NCBI GenBank assembly: GCA_900491605.1 | Contig: UESW01004761.1 | Coordinates: forward strand, 210,156 to 274,155 | DNA: 64,000 nucleotides | Direction: 5' to 3' | Source of the DNA: Calamus simplicifolius | Lineage: Eukaryota; Streptophyta; Magnoliopsida; Arecales; Arecaceae | In this document: positions 22,263-35,432 of the stretch, piece by piece | Position numbering within the stretch: position 1 is the stretch's first letter | Layout: every line of letters starts with the position of its first letter | Program-made: the position numbers and the translations under genes | Notes under the pieces: generated by a model | Seen by the model: only the letters and a program-made list of their open reading frames with translations | Databases searched by the model: none | What the model was told of the DNA's origin: nothing

Positions 22263-23605
22263 ATGCTGGACTGAACCAGGTCTTGAGCCCCTGCCCTGCT
22301 GCACTTTGCAACCCCCACCTTGATGGCCAACCCTATCCTGTATATAGAGAAGGCCATGTCATGCAGCTACAGAGGAACCAGACTTTATCAAAGCATCATA
22401 ACTATTCAACAGCCTCTTCTCTAATTATGTATGTACCTAACTTTCTCTGGACTTTGTTTTTAACCTCAAAGATCTCCCTGTTCTTGCTCTTCAGTCAGTT
22501 CCTTAATGTTTCCATGTTCTGTTCCTTATTTTGGTGGACTTGAAGAGTTGTCAGCTTGATTCACCCTTGCAGGCGTTCCTTTGAGGCAAATGCGTCACGG
22601 GTACAAGATTTTCTTTAATATTAGCAGGTTATATAACTGAACTCATGCTACTTATACTCTATTCATATGAAGCTAATTTTTTGAATTGACACTGCTTATA
22701 TTGGTTTATATTATGGGTATAAAATTTCTTCCTAAATCTTACTCAAACCTGGTGTGGGATGAGTTTTTCTTTATTCTTGTTAAAGCTGTTGCTGAAGTAA
22801 ATATGATATACAATCACCTAAAATCACCTTCTGGAAATTCAGATTCCTAAAATTACATTTTGGAGCTTTCGCTCTCACTTGAACTTTATCTGTCACTATG
22901 AACTCTAGGCAGTATAAAATCTGTTAAACTGCGTTCTTGATATTGCTTTGATAATTTTCTTCAAATATAGAATGCTTGATGGTTGTTAGATCAGACACTC
23001 CAGCAAAATAGTTAGAGTATTTAGTTGTTAGAGGAGATTATAGTTTCAAGAGTGAAAGGAGCCATGAATCTGCTTTAATTCCTGATGCATCTAGTAAGCA
23101 TCCTTATGCGGTCTTAGTCCATCTACATAGTCTTTTGTTTTTCAAGTCCATAAAGAATCCATGTGTTATTTAGGTAATTGCTATTATTTGGTGTACAAGG
23201 TTGAGAGGATGATACCTAATAGAATGAGAGGAGGCAAGAGGAACCTTGCTTTATCTGTAATCCATTTCAAAGTTCAAACCCACAGAAGTAAGAGACAAAC
23301 AGGTCAAATTCTGCTTGGGCTGCAAAATAGATTCAGAGTGGTTGACCTGGCGTTAGCTAGCATACTCACTAAAGCCCAAAGTGATGGAAGGTAATGTCTT
23401 TGAAGCCAAGCATGGATGAGGTTTAAGGCATGCCAACCCTTTCTGTCCCGATGCTTTCACCTCACTGAGCCGTGACTGCCATGGTGGCAAATTGGAGGTG
23501 TTTGTCCAGGTTGCTCCAACCCCGAGCACTGCCCTGTCTGAGTCATTGAGGTGAGAGTAATTGCTTTGGTTGTTCGTTAGTTATTGTGTGAACCCCCCGA
23601 CCACT
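22263..23605. other. Intergenic DNA, nothing firm
   Basis: A short frame after an acceptor-like TTGCAG near 22573 (VPLRQMRHGYK) is open but unsupported. No repeat or gene could be assigned. Confidence 0.4.
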
Positions 23606-24128
23606 AAGAAATTAACTGAAGCTTTGGTCAGGTTCAATAACTTTGCTGGAACTTGATGCTAAGATACTATTGCTCCTCTCTAAGAATTCTGGTGTGCCAA
23701 TCAGAGAGAACAGTCTAAGCAGTTCATTAGTCTCAAGCTTGCCATTACGACCTCCAACAAAGCCAGAACCCAGCATGCCATTAGGACCAAGGGAAGAACA
23801 ATCCATCCCACAGAAAATTGTGGGTCCGTTCATCTTAGCATGGGAATCTCCAAAATGTATGGCAAAAGCTGAAGGAAAGCATATGGTTCTTGCTGCACTG
23901 CTGACAGCTGAATTTGTGCCAGAGTGACTTTTAGAGCAGCTGCCAAATGTGGAAAAAGAGCTGGTCTTATCACTTAGTTTATGGGCTCTGTTGAAGTGGT
24001 ACTGCTTGGGGCTTCTATCTCTGGGCATATTCCTGACACTTGTTCTTTGTTGGCCTCCTTGCTAGCGGGCCTGCATCCTTTACAACAGGCATCAAGCTTA
24101 CTTCGCAACTTGGAGCATTTTTGTTCTG
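23606..24128 (-). pseudogene. Last exon of a diverged RRSARL/DLNKEP paralogue, truncated
   Basis: Minus-strand translation aligns with the last exon of the 13.7-kb gene: NKNAPSCEVSLMPVVKDA against NDNGPSYKESLTNFVKDA, SSFSTFGSCS against SSFFSQFGSCS, and GTPEFLERSNSILASSSSKV before EPDQSFS. The DLNKEP motif is not kept. A stop follows EPDQSFS, frames shift near 24030, and homology stops near 23606, where the C-terminal third is missing. It lies outside the tandem unit, whose left edge is near 24518, so copy 3 has no equivalent. Confidence 0.7.
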
Positions 24129-25004
24129 AAGGGGAAAAAAGGAAATGTAATGACCAAAGGCCAGCTAATAATATATTGTAGCTTTCAAAGATGGGTCATA
24201 TTATCACACTCACTTATGTTTGACAAAATAAAAATAATAGCACATGACGCAACATTTAAAACCACTCCTAATGGTTCAAGATGTTTAGGGACAACAAAAC
24301 TCATCATGTGATAGAATGTTAACATTGCCCATTCTAAAGGACATCTGGAGCTACAATTGTGCAAGAATTCAAAACCAAAATGAGAACACTGTAAGAATCT
24401 ATTGCAAGAGAACTGAATATATTGCAACAGTTACTTTTTCCTTGGGTGCAGTAAAGTTTGAAACCAAAAGCTTATCTAAAATTTGCTGGTATCACATCCA
24501 ATTCATGCCGAAAGTAAATCTTAGTAATCTCAGCTCTCTGTTTTAGGTTAAAATTAGCATGTCTGCCAAACCTTGTTTGTCAAGCCAGCTGAATGCTGCT
24601 GATCAAAACAACATCGGGAGGTTCAACAGTTGCTCTACAAGTATGTGAAATTGCAAACAAGGAAAGAAGCACTTCCACCAGTTAGCAAATGTAGGCTGGA
24701 CACTTAAACAAGTGTATGGATTCAGCTTTACCCATTTAAACTCAGGTGACTGCTGCTTATTGTTGTACTTTACAGTAGTTAAAGTAACTAATGCTATTGT
24801 TATGATATAAAGAAAAAAAATTAATAGTTATGTGAATGTGTTTTAATGGAGTATTGTCATGTTGGTCATGGTTGTCTAAACCAAGTAGAACTGAGAAAAA
24901 AGAATCTATTTAATGGACTCCAATTAGTTTGGGATTAAGGCTTTCTTATTGTTGTCATCATCGTTAAGGTTTAACTCTCATGAGATAGAAGTGTTCCGGT
25001 TCTT

Positions 25005-25300
25005 CTACGGAATAAGACACTCTGCATATCATCCTATCTCGATCCTCGATCCAATCAGGCATCACAGTACTTTCTTATGATGCTCAAAAAAATTATTTAT
25101 AAAGCTTTAGTATTTTATTTAATTTTTAAATATATTTGAACTTCAAAATTATATGTTTATAATAAATTAGATTTATTTAAAATTGATATTATAAAGCATT
25201 ATGATCGAGATAGAATAAAACGGGATGGGATGGTTGAGATTGGTCTCAGAATCTCTTTGGGATAAGACATCTTGGTTGTCTCGGCCTCCATCCCACCGTG
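25005..25300. repeat. Inverted-repeat-bearing AT-rich block (possible MITE)
   Basis: TATCTCGATC near 25042 and GATCGAGATA near 25202 are exact inverted 10-mers about 150 bp apart, surrounding an AT-rich core. Copies of GGGATGGGATGG and GACATCTTGG lie to the right. The same block is at about 37290-37590 in copy 3. Ends and target duplication are unclear. Confidence 0.25.
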
Positions 25301-27049
25301 ACTAGTGTAATTGGTTGTTGTCATTTAGACCAAGCTTACTTATTGGAAATTTTATAAGAGTTGCATGCTTCTAAATTGGTGCTGAGCTTTTTTTCCTTTG
25401 AGAACGAACACAGGTATGACCCATCACATTTCTTAAACTACGACTGAGTTCTCGTATACATTGGCTAGATCTATTTGAGCATGAATGAAATAGCAGCCTA
25501 CCAAGGGAATCATCTGAGATCATCTTTAATGGCAGAAGTAGGTGTTCAATTCCAAGAGTGCCGTGTCTTTGCTCTTAATTACCAAAAACAACTAATTTTG
25601 AATAGCTTTTGCCGTGAAACCTCTCATTTAGATGAGTTTAAATGAACTGATTGAGTTTTAAACACCACTCCAAGTGATGTACTTTGTAAATGCATTCCTT
25701 TCCATTTTCTTTTATGGAAAGCCCATCAGTAATATAGCTTGCATATCATACCTGTGCTGAAAACTAAAGGGTTTGCCTCCCCAGTTCACCTTATTATCCA
25801 TTTATGAATATTTGTTGTCAAAAAATGAAAAATAAATAACTTTTTTTTTCTTTCTCTAGATGTCTTATTTCTTAAAGTTGTTCGAACAGCCTATCTTGCC
25901 ATTCCTTTTATATTAAACCCATGTAGGTTTTATCTAAACACCAATTAGCTGCAGGTCCATTTTGACTCAAAGCATCAAAACACTAATGATTGCTTGAAAC
26001 TAAGCTTGGTAATATGGAGCATGATATGCTGTATTGCCCCATGTTGGTGCATGCTGAATGTACCATACCGTACCATGGTTTCAGTGTTGAACTGGTATAG
26101 AGTATATAAGGCATACCAAATATCAGTGTGTTGAACCTATCAGCATACTGATATCCTACCAAGATGGCATTGGTATAGGATCCGAAACTGAGATTGCAAA
26201 TCCTGATAGGAGTCAGCTTTGGAGTACAGCTGAAAACAGGTTTTAATGGATCAAGCAATATTTGTCATCCATACCCTATAGCAATTTTAAACACCCCTGC
26301 TAGCTTGTCCTGGTAGCCAGGTTATATTGGGATGGTGTGTAGCAAACCACAACCATCATCCCCACACCCAAGTTCATACTCCAAAGCATACATAGATGTA
26401 CTTAACAAACTTAGACATAACCCAAAATTGCTTTGAACTGACATGGCTGAATCCAACTTTGTTTTTAGCTTTTTTTTTAAAAAAAAAACACATCAAAGAG
26501 AGAAAGGAACGCACTTGGCAGATATTTTGAAACTTGTTCTGTTAACCATGGCTCCTGGCTCTGTGCCATCACATGAAATGAAGGGAACAAGTGTGTTCAC
26601 ATTCATGCAGATGTGCATCTTAGTTGAAAAACTACTCTATGCTCATGTTATTTGTAGTTTTCAATTCTTTAAACCTGAAGTTTTTTTTCACCCTGATCCT
26701 ACCAAAACCATTTCCAACAGCCTTGTTTTCGAGTACTTTGGTTTATTTTCTTTTAATTGATGAAAGATATTTAATTTGTTTTTCATCATGTCATCATTTA
26801 TTTTTTTAGAATAAAATTTTGGGACAGGCTTGATATCCCATTCACTGCAGCAACTCAATAAATTATTAAAAAAGAAAAAAATGTATCTTATAAGCATAAT
26901 CAGAAAATGTATTCAAGTGGTTTTTATTATCTTTATTTTTGTGAGAAAAGCAAGTAGGCATTTTTAGTTTGCCCAAAATAGATACTACCAATAAAGTTAT
27001 GTACATGGATTTAGTAGAAGTTTGAAGGATATTACCACTGACTTAAATA

Positions 27050-27655
27050 ATATGTGCAGGTTGCTTGTAAACTGTCTGAAGTATTGATTCACTTGAATCA
27101 CTCCCATTCTTGTAAGTGCATCTTCATTTCGCAGTGCATGATGAAGAGCATTCTATAATGTGCTACGGGCGACAAATATGCTATCAGATGAGATTTCATA
27201 TGAAGGTTGTTGACATTATGATCTATGTATATGCATACTGAGTGACAACAAAAATAGATCATTTGTTTAATTTTTTGATGTTGGGACATGGATGGCTACA
27301 TCCCTAATGCCAACTCATATGAATATATATGTCCATTTCTTGAAGCTTAACTACATAAATAGATACCTAATGCATTTCTGAATTGGTGCCATATCATTTC
27401 AAATAAGAGAATTATGGGATTAGTTTCAAATTTTGTTACCCGTAATTAGAAGGGAGCTTTATACTGGTTAAATTTGCATTACCTTTTCTGCTACAGTGCT
27501 TTATATTAGTCTTGAACTGGGGGTTTCACATAGGGCTTGGTTTGTTATTTGATGATCGTATGCTTCCATTTACTGCAATGTTGATTCTGATGCCACTTTG
27601 TTTCATGTCACCATGAATCCCAGGATGTGAGCCACCTTGTAAATGGGCAGCATGA
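27050..27655 (-). pseudogene. Two internal exons of the RRSARL/DLNKEP paralogue, copy 2
   Basis: At about 27050-27116, TYKNGSDSSESILQTVYKQP aligns with TYNLGNESSEPIVSLVYKQP of the parent. At about 27500-27655, GGSHPGIHGDMKQSGIRINI, then AVNGSIRSSNNKPSPM, aligns with the parent's HPRIHSDINQSGMEINV region. A TGA directly follows PSPM, inside the region that the parent keeps open. The upstream part of this exon was removed by a deletion at 27661. With the truncated last exon at 23.6 kb, this paralogue is dead. Confidence 0.7.
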
Positions 27656-28457
27656 CATGAACAGTCGGGCTAAGTATATCAAATAATGTGATATGGATCA
27701 AAGCCTATGATTAAAGACCTGGCATGATCTGGCATTGTGAACTATTCATTTGTATCATTTCTGTAGGGAAACAAGTTACAAAATTAATTTCATATGCTTT
27801 GACAGAACTCTGCGTTCAATCATCTATGAGGCTTTATAGAAAAAAGAAAAGAAAAGAAAAGAGATTCTTCAGGAGAACTCATTTACTTTTCATGTCATGT
27901 TATTCATCCTTTAAAGAGACAAAACCAAAGCTACGGTTGAGGTAGATTGAATAGAATGAAGTACCATAGAACTTACAATTCCAGCATGTCAAGAATGTAC
28001 TCAATGATTTCATCAGTATGTTTTTGTAGTGCAGAAGAATTGCTCGAAATATTACGTAAACAAAGTAAAATTAGTTTAGGTCTCATAAATATTACTAAAT
28101 TCTCATATTGAGAAGCCTTGGATCCATATTTTTATTGGCTTTAAAACAAAAAAGAGTCATCGTTAACGCTTGGACCAACTTCTTCAGGCAAATAACATCA
28201 TTTTAGTAGACATCTAGGAGTTTAGTATGCATGTGGCTATCATGATGAAGAATGCAACTGTAAGTCTGTAACCTAGTCAGCTAAATCTTAAAGGAAATCT
28301 AGGCTATGGTCTGCATCAGGAGTAACAATGATTAGTAAACTATAGTTATTTTATGTGGTTTAAATAATCTTTTACTCGTCAATTTTTATTATTTCATGAG
28401 AACTCACTAAAATGCTATGGTAAGAGTTGATTGAACTATGACCTTTTACAAATTACC

Positions 28458-28555
28458 TCACAAACTTTTTTGACCTTGCTTTGGTGTGCTTGTTTGTCCT
28501 TCATCTGATGATTGCCAAGCATCAATTGATTGTATGTTAATGTGCCACTTTTTGA
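28458..28555 (-). pseudogene. Remnant of the RRSARL exon, 3' part only, copy 2
   Basis: The sequence matches the 3' part of the exon at 47234-47420 in copy 3, including the donor GTAATTTG. It stops near 28555, where about 560 bp present in copy 3 (about 47332-47897) are absent. The RRSARL motif itself is therefore lost from copy 2. Confidence 0.6.
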
Positions 28556-29828
28556 AAAATAGTTGGAAGAAGAAGGCTAAATATTTATAAGAAACAAAAA
28601 AGAAAGAAAGAGAGAAACTTTAAAATCACTAGAGTTGGTGACGATAAAAAGTTTACCTGACAGGCACTATTGTGAAGTATTGGAACCGAAGGCAAGACAC
28701 CTTTGTATGGTATGTTAGATACAAGTTGACTTTTATTTTTAATATGGCGAAAAATCCTTGGGCAAGGCACATGCATTCTTATGATGCAATGCAACAATGA
28801 AAGCAATCTAAAATATCTCTAAGAGACTGAATATATATGGAGGGAACTGTCTATAAAAATGATGAACTAATTAAAAGTGAATGAGATATAATTTCTAAAT
28901 ATGTGGAACACCTGGATAAGAATGTCCATGTGTATTCTATCTATAATATTGCCAGCAAAAATATTTTATAAGAATTGATGCTACTTTAATTCCCAGCATA
29001 AAATATGATGATTTCTATGCCAATTTTTTTTAAATATAAAAGAATTCTTAAATAGTCTTTACTATTAATTAAAATCCTTTAGGTATTGTCATCTACTGGA
29101 ATTTCCATCTAAAATAGGTGCATTTCAATGACAATGATGGCAGCATGCCCTACTAAAATGCTTGAAATAAATAAAATTTTATACTTCTATGTGATGATAC
29201 TACTATTTGAAATATAAGCAACAAACTTTTTTCCTCTTATAGCATGGCCTTGTTATAATGAAAAAATTAATGCGGTGATAACTATTTATTAGAGTGCAAA
29301 TATTTTGGGTCTATAATTAATGGTTCAAATTTAACTACTAAAATCTATAATTGAAAACCAACATAGCTCTAATTTAATAAATTATGCACAAATATTTAGG
29401 GGCTTGATAAGCATACAACACTGCTAACCTTAAATTATCATTATAAGTTGAATATTTGAAAATAACCTTACCAAATATAAAACTTTGAATACTGGAAAAA
29501 ATGTTTATTAATTTTTTTAAAAATCTACATGGAAAAAAACCCAACAAAAATAATTTATAATATGGGAAGAAGCAAAAAAAAAAAAACTAGTAAAAAATAT
29601 ATGGATATCGTTGGCTTATAACAATCAAAGATTTCTAAACTTATTAATCAATGAACCATAAATAAATTGCAAAATATATTGTACAATTATGAATGATAGA
29701 ATGGGTTCAGGTTGATTGATTTATTTTCATCCACTCATAATCCCTCATTGATGTGAAAATTTTAGTCATCGAAGAATAGGGGTCGGTTCATACCGCTCTT
29801 TACAACATTACAGAAGAGTAGACTGGAC

Positions 29829-29987
29829 TATAAATTCGATTCGGGCTGCGTATGGAGTGTCGGACCGGACCGATCAGATTCAGCTTTAGCCGAAGTACTA
29901 AAACCCTAAATCCTCTGAAATCCTCATCGGTATCCAGAGAAGATTTCCCCCCTTTGACAACGGATTTCAACCCTAGATATCGACTGT
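29829..29987 (+). promoter_or_regulatory. Promoter-like block, copy 2, upstream of the MUSTANG sequence
   Basis: TATAAATT at 29829-29836, telo-box AAACCCTAA at 29901-29909 and a possible leader-intron donor CGACT/GTAAGC at 29986. The next plus-strand coding sequence in this copy is the MUSTANG reading frame, with an acceptor at 34628. This block could be its promoter with a long leader intron, a usual arrangement in plant genes, but the link is inferred. Confidence 0.4.
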
Positions 29988-30644
29988 AAGCCCTCATTCC
30001 ATATTGCTTTCAAATTCCCAGATAGATCATAGAATTCTATGAAAAATTCCTTGGTATCAATTCCAAAGTTGATTTCTTTTTACCTTGCCATGTTCTTTTG
30101 AGCGATTTCTGGTAAGAATTGTGCTCGAATCCACTATTATTGGCCTCCCAAAGTTCCAAGGCTATCTAATTCCTTTGCCATCCATGTGGTTTTGGTTTTA
30201 CTTTTGATTTGATGCTTTGTTTATCGCTTTTGATTAGTATTCTTTGTATATTGCGGTCAGAATCATAAGCAGTCATAGCTCTTAGAAGCTTGAGAGGGCT
30301 CGCTAAGCTCACTGGCGGTGGGATACAAAGAAGCAAACGGTTTTCGAAAGAAGAGATACCAGGTTTATTCTCTCCTCTCCCTTCTTTTTATGCTTATTTG
30401 GCCATACTTTAATTAGCTATTTTTGGAGAAGAGAGTACAAGAGGTCTTCTTTGCCAAACCCTTTCTTCATAGAAATCTTCCCTTCAATCCCGTCCTACCT
30501 ATCATCTCAACCAATGATATCTTTTTCATGTCACGCTAACACTCTGTGCTCAGTGATGTTAATATCTTTTTCTTGAGTGAACGGTGAACCAAAATATTCT
30601 TTTTTTTTTCCCTTAGAAATTCAGGGAAAGATTAAAGAGAAGTT

Positions 30645-30932
30645 ATGGTCCGTGTGCATGATCATGACTTCGATGAAGTGTGCTGTAGAATAGTAGAAGA
30701 TGCTGAAAAGGAGGGCGTATAAGGGCATTTTGAAATTGTCAAGGTCATGCAAGGAGGAGCAATAACAATTGCTAGAAATAGTTGTAGCAACACAAGGGAA
30801 CATTCAATACCGAGCCTAGCATTCCCTCGAAATCCTTTTCCTCCCTGCAATTTCAATGAAATTATTGTTGGTGTTCACAAGGAAGTTATCTTATGGCATA
30901 TACAGTGGATGCGATTTAAATTTTTGAAATGA
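30645..30932 (+). pseudogene. Unrecognised exon-like reading frame, copy 2
   Basis: Same frame and same TAA interruption as the block at 3340 in copy 1. It begins MVRVHDHDFDEVCCRIVEDA, showing one early substitution. No function can be given. Confidence 0.2.
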
Positions 30933-33900
30933 GAAGGTCGGTTAAGTTCGAATCATAATAAAAATGGAAAAAAAAGGTATATAAATGATAGGACAATTTA
31001 AATAGATTAGAATGTGAGGCTCCGCATGAAATCAATAGCTGAAAGATCAGCCAACTTGGATTACTAATAGAATTAGATCTGGGAATTGAAGTGCATAGTT
31101 GCATCGATAAGGTGTCATACATGCAATCCATGCCTTATATAGAAATTATACGGGTCAATATGCAAGTTGTATAGCTCACAATGTTCCGCTGAAATGAAAG
31201 TTTAAGCATGCAAAATGCAGGAAATGATACTGTACTATAATTGGTGATTGCTATGATAGATGAGGATTGCATTAGGAAGTACATGAGTAATATTAACATA
31301 AGACAAAGGAGATAACCAACAGAGATGGGTTGTGCATGAATGAAAAAGTCAGCAAAAAGGAGACTAGCCAAGAAAATGTGACCACGAGTTTTAAGAAAGG
31401 CAAAAGGCTTTGTGGAATGTGGTGCTTGCAGCAACTAAGCTTCTTTAAATAAATGAATAAGAATAAATGATTCATAAATCTGACACCAGAGAATTTGTTG
31501 GTGCAGTAACATTTATTTTCATGGCCATCCTTTATTTGCAATATCAAAAGATGTTTTGATGGTAGTAGTTTATTGATTTACAATGTTATTGCTGAATTCA
31601 ATGATTCAACATCATATAGTTTGACTGCCATTATGATACCTAAGATTTTTCTGATTTTAAATATATTGAATGTGCGACTTTTTTTAAGAAGAAAGTTTCA
31701 TATTTCATTTCAATGTCAAATCAATGGGAAAATTTTAGGAAAGTTCTCATGATTTTGTCTTTGGTATATATGCCATCTCTTTTCTGGATATCCATCTGCT
31801 GATAATTTTTACAGGTTTTTCATTTGATATAAATGGTCACATTTTTACTATTGTGCATAATATGGCCATTATTACATTGCACTGTTAGTAGTGCAGATTA
31901 CTTGGATCAAATTACACCATGGATACTTTTAGCAACATAGTTTCATTTCTTAGTTTGCAAAAGAAAAGTAAATCTGTGGAAAACATTGACATATTCTTGT
32001 TAATCATAGCTAGTTGCAAATGTTAGCAATGCATGAGTCTTAGTTTCTTTAATGAATTAATGATGCATGTGGATAGACAAGAGAACTTTTCTTTATAAAA
32101 TACCAAGGGATGGCAATTTCCTCTGAGCCCGCAGGTGCTTGCCCACCTTCGCTTCATTTGAAATGGATATGGAGGTCAAAAAATAGGTACAAAGGTCAAA
32201 AAATAGGTACGAATATGGGTATGGGGATACGTGGCAGTACTCATTATAGGTATAGGGTGGGTATGGATGTAAAGATATCCCTACCCCACCCTGACCAACT
32301 CTACCCCATGCCCATTATACCCATTAGTAAATTTAGTTAATTACCCTTATTAATATAGTTTCAAAGTTTCAATAAAAAACTTTACAAGTAATCATAGACC
32401 ATAATGTCTCAGAGTCTGATCCATTTGTCTAGCTTGAAATAAAAAAAAGAAAGCAGCCTGCAATTACTTTAGCCCTGTACTTAGAATTGAAATTTGAAAG
32501 AAAAAAATTAGAAAAGCCATAAAACAAATGAAATGAACCCTAAAACAGGTGAGGGGTATGGAGTGGGTATGGGTAACAAGGTGGATATGAATATTACATA
32601 ATCTTTATAAGTATGGGTATAGATACAAAATTTTATACCATAGTAGGAAAGTGTGGGTATGGATATAAATTTTTCTGATGGGTAGGGATATGGAGGTACC
32701 TCCTCCGATGCTTGCTTTGCTTCATTGCTGTCCCTCAAAATACCCATACAATAGGCATTGTGAAATGTTTGATCAGCAAGCACTAGATGCCATTGCTGAT
32801 TCTCAGTTGGTAAGACCTTTAAAAATAATTACAAATAAACTATTTTAAATCATGCGGGAAAAAGGGATAATAAACATATTATATCACATCACCTGGCATG
32901 TGAAGCAAACTTTGCGGTCACTGAAGAGTCAATAATGAAGATTATGAATTAATTCTACATTTGGAATCTAGCCACTTGGTCAATATTTTACTGATGAATG
33001 AATTAGATGATCCTTTTCTTGGTTCCTTTTCCTGGTATCCTTTTCCTTGGTGCCTTCTTGTTGAGTTCTGCAAAATGAAATTAATTCTTGAGATTGCAAG
33101 TTGTCATAGGGCTATCCAAAAGAAATATGATACTAAAGATTCGTAAAGGAAATGTATTTCTGTCCAAAGAATGCTGTAATCTGACTTCATGGATCCTACT
33201 TCAACTTAATTACATCCAGATGTTCTCTGCCTTTGTATTATTAGGGGGAAAACTATTAAAGTTTCATATTGCTCCAGATACCGACTGTGTATGCAAAACT
33301 CAATGGCTGTGAGCTAAATGAAAAAAATTCCTGTATCAAGCTTTTGATTTCAGCTACTTTTGAATGTAAATCAATAAACAGATTACCATTTAGTATGTAG
33401 TAGTTTCATATCTATACTTTTAAACTGCTGATCAGAATCCATACTTAAGAGCTAAAGAACAGGTATAAAATTTCTAGGTGGTCTACATTGTTAAATTCAT
33501 ACACTTTATAAGATGCTTAATGTGGCATTATGTAATGGCACCGGAGAGATAATTCAACCTCAACCTATATAGGGCTGCAAAAGAAAGCTTGATATAAGCT
33601 GGGATGAATCTCAGATATGGATTACCTGAATACTTTTCTCTCTTTTATGGTACTCAAAATGGAAAGAAAGAGTGTAGAAGGGGAAAGGAGAAGGCCGAGG
33701 ACTCATACTTAGGAAACTAAATCTAATTTTGATCTAAGCTAAAAAATAAAAGTCTTTGATGTCTTGTCTGAAGTGCTTGTGCTGTATTATCTTTCTTACT
33801 CTATACTAATTGCAAGTGCTTATCTGCTTGCATGGATAATTTAGTTGCACTAAAATTTATTAGTATTAAATGTCACCAAATGCACTCTTCTTTGTTTTGT

Positions 33901-34628
33901 AATTGAAAAATGTTTGTGTTCTCTACATTTATTGCATTTAATTTAATAGTGCAAGGTTTACTATCATAATGTTTGCTACTACTGTGTTGTGTATTCATTA
34001 GTCCTTTTGAAAAAGGAGCAGTAAGGATATTGCTCAGGACACTAACCTAATTTTGATACAAAGTATATCAAAAGGAAAAGTCTTCAATGTTTTGAAGTAT
34101 TTGTATTGTTTGCTCTTTTGTACTCTTTATAATTCTCGAGATCTCTAGCTTTTATTAACAACAAAAACCTTTGTCCGTAGTATTCTTGTTTGCATGTTGA
34201 TCTTGTAGCTTCCGGGACAAATGCGGTTTAATGGATTAATTAATGCTTGTGTTCTCATCTTGTTCTTCAGTTAGCCCTTGTTGTACAGCTATCACTTGTA
34301 ACTTCTCTATAAGGACTTCATCTCAACCTTTCACAAGTTTTTGGGCAAAACTATTCATGTCAAGTCTACTTGGGCATTTCATATGTAATTTGTCCTCTTC
34401 AATACTTGCAAGTGTTTCTCTGCTTGCACAGATAATTTAGTAGAACTAAGTTTATTAGAGTCAAATATACCAGCAACTACGCCCTTCATTATTTTGTAAC
34501 TGATAAATGCTTTATACCTTCTGCATTTTGATGGATTTAATTTAGTGATATGAGGTTGATCATAGTTTTCTTCTGCACTACTATGTTTTGTGTTCATCAT
34601 TAACATCTATTCCTTATTCAACTGTAGG
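30933..34628 (+). other. Leader/intergenic DNA before the MUSTANG start, copy 2
   Basis: Apart from the hAT MITE at 32105 and the candidate small exon near 32757-32810, no gene is recognised. GGATCCTACTTCAAC near 33190 is the uninterrupted form of the site occupied by the Copia element in copy 3. Confidence 0.5.
32105..32736. mobile_element. hAT-type MITE, 632 bp, copy 2
   Basis: Same element, same ends and same AAAATACC target duplication (32097-32104 and 32737-32744) as at 4801. It is therefore inherited by duplication, not by a new insertion. Confidence 0.85.
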
Positions 34629-34643
34629 GCATTATACCTTACA

Positions 34644-35432
34644 ATGGCAAGGGGGAAAATTTTGGCTATCTGCCAGTCAAGTGTAGAGTTTGTCACAAAT
34701 AGTGATGGATCCATGTCTTACTCTGGTGGAGAAGCACATGCAATTGATATTGATCGCAAAATGACACTACATGATCTGAAGTCTGAGATTTCTGTAATGT
34801 TTAACTGCAATGTTGATTCCTTTTTTATCAAGTATTTCCTTCCAAACAATAGGCGAACTCTCATCACAGTATCTAATGACAAAGACCTAAATCGCATGGT
34901 TGATTTTCATGTAGATTCAGAGACAACAGATATCTATGTCTTGAAGAAGGTTGAGAATAGGTATTTGTCCAGGGCTTATGTTTGTTATTGCTGAATGATG
35001 CTTCAAAATTGTAATATGCCTTCCTTTTCTTTTTTTGCTTTATATAGGATAATTAGAAGTGTTGCAGCTGACTCAGGAACCCCTACTGATGCTATGCTTA
35101 CCATGGAAGCTACTCATGACGATACCAAGCGGCGAAGATTATGTGCCAATTGGGACAATGTGATCACTGGTGTAGGGCAAAAATTTGAGAGTCCAAGGGC
35201 CTTTCGTGATGCACTGCATAAATATGCTATAGCAAATAGCTTTATGTATAGATTTATAAAAAATGATGGTTGTCATGTAACAGCTGAATGTATTGCTGAC
35301 GATTGCCCGTGGCGTGTACATGCTGCATCTCGGTCATCAGGTAAGGAAGACCTTATGATTAAGAAAATGAATGATGCTCATACATGTGGAAAAGAAATGA
35401 GTAAAGAAAGTCATCGTCTAGCATCTCAATGA
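34644..35432 (+). CDS. Residual PB1 plus MuDR DNA-binding reading frame
   Basis: Exons 34644-34960 and 35048-35432 join in phase (GAG AAT AG/G ATA ATT) into 233 codons plus TGA with no interruption. PB1 occupies roughly residues 1-105 and the MuDR zinc-finger domain roughly residues 140-220. If made, the protein could dimerise and bind DNA but has no catalytic or SWIM region. Expression and stability are unknown, and nonsense-mediated decay is possible. Confidence 0.5.

Noticed and set aside
22573..22620. Possible exon VPLRQMRHGYK after an acceptor-like TTGCAG.
   Set aside because: Too short, no partner exon and no family match.
25983..26258. 91-codon minus ORF conserved at 38268-38543.
   Set aside because: Conservation is explained by the recent segmental duplication. 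The sequence is made of TACCATACCGTACCATGG-like repeat words, not a protein domain.
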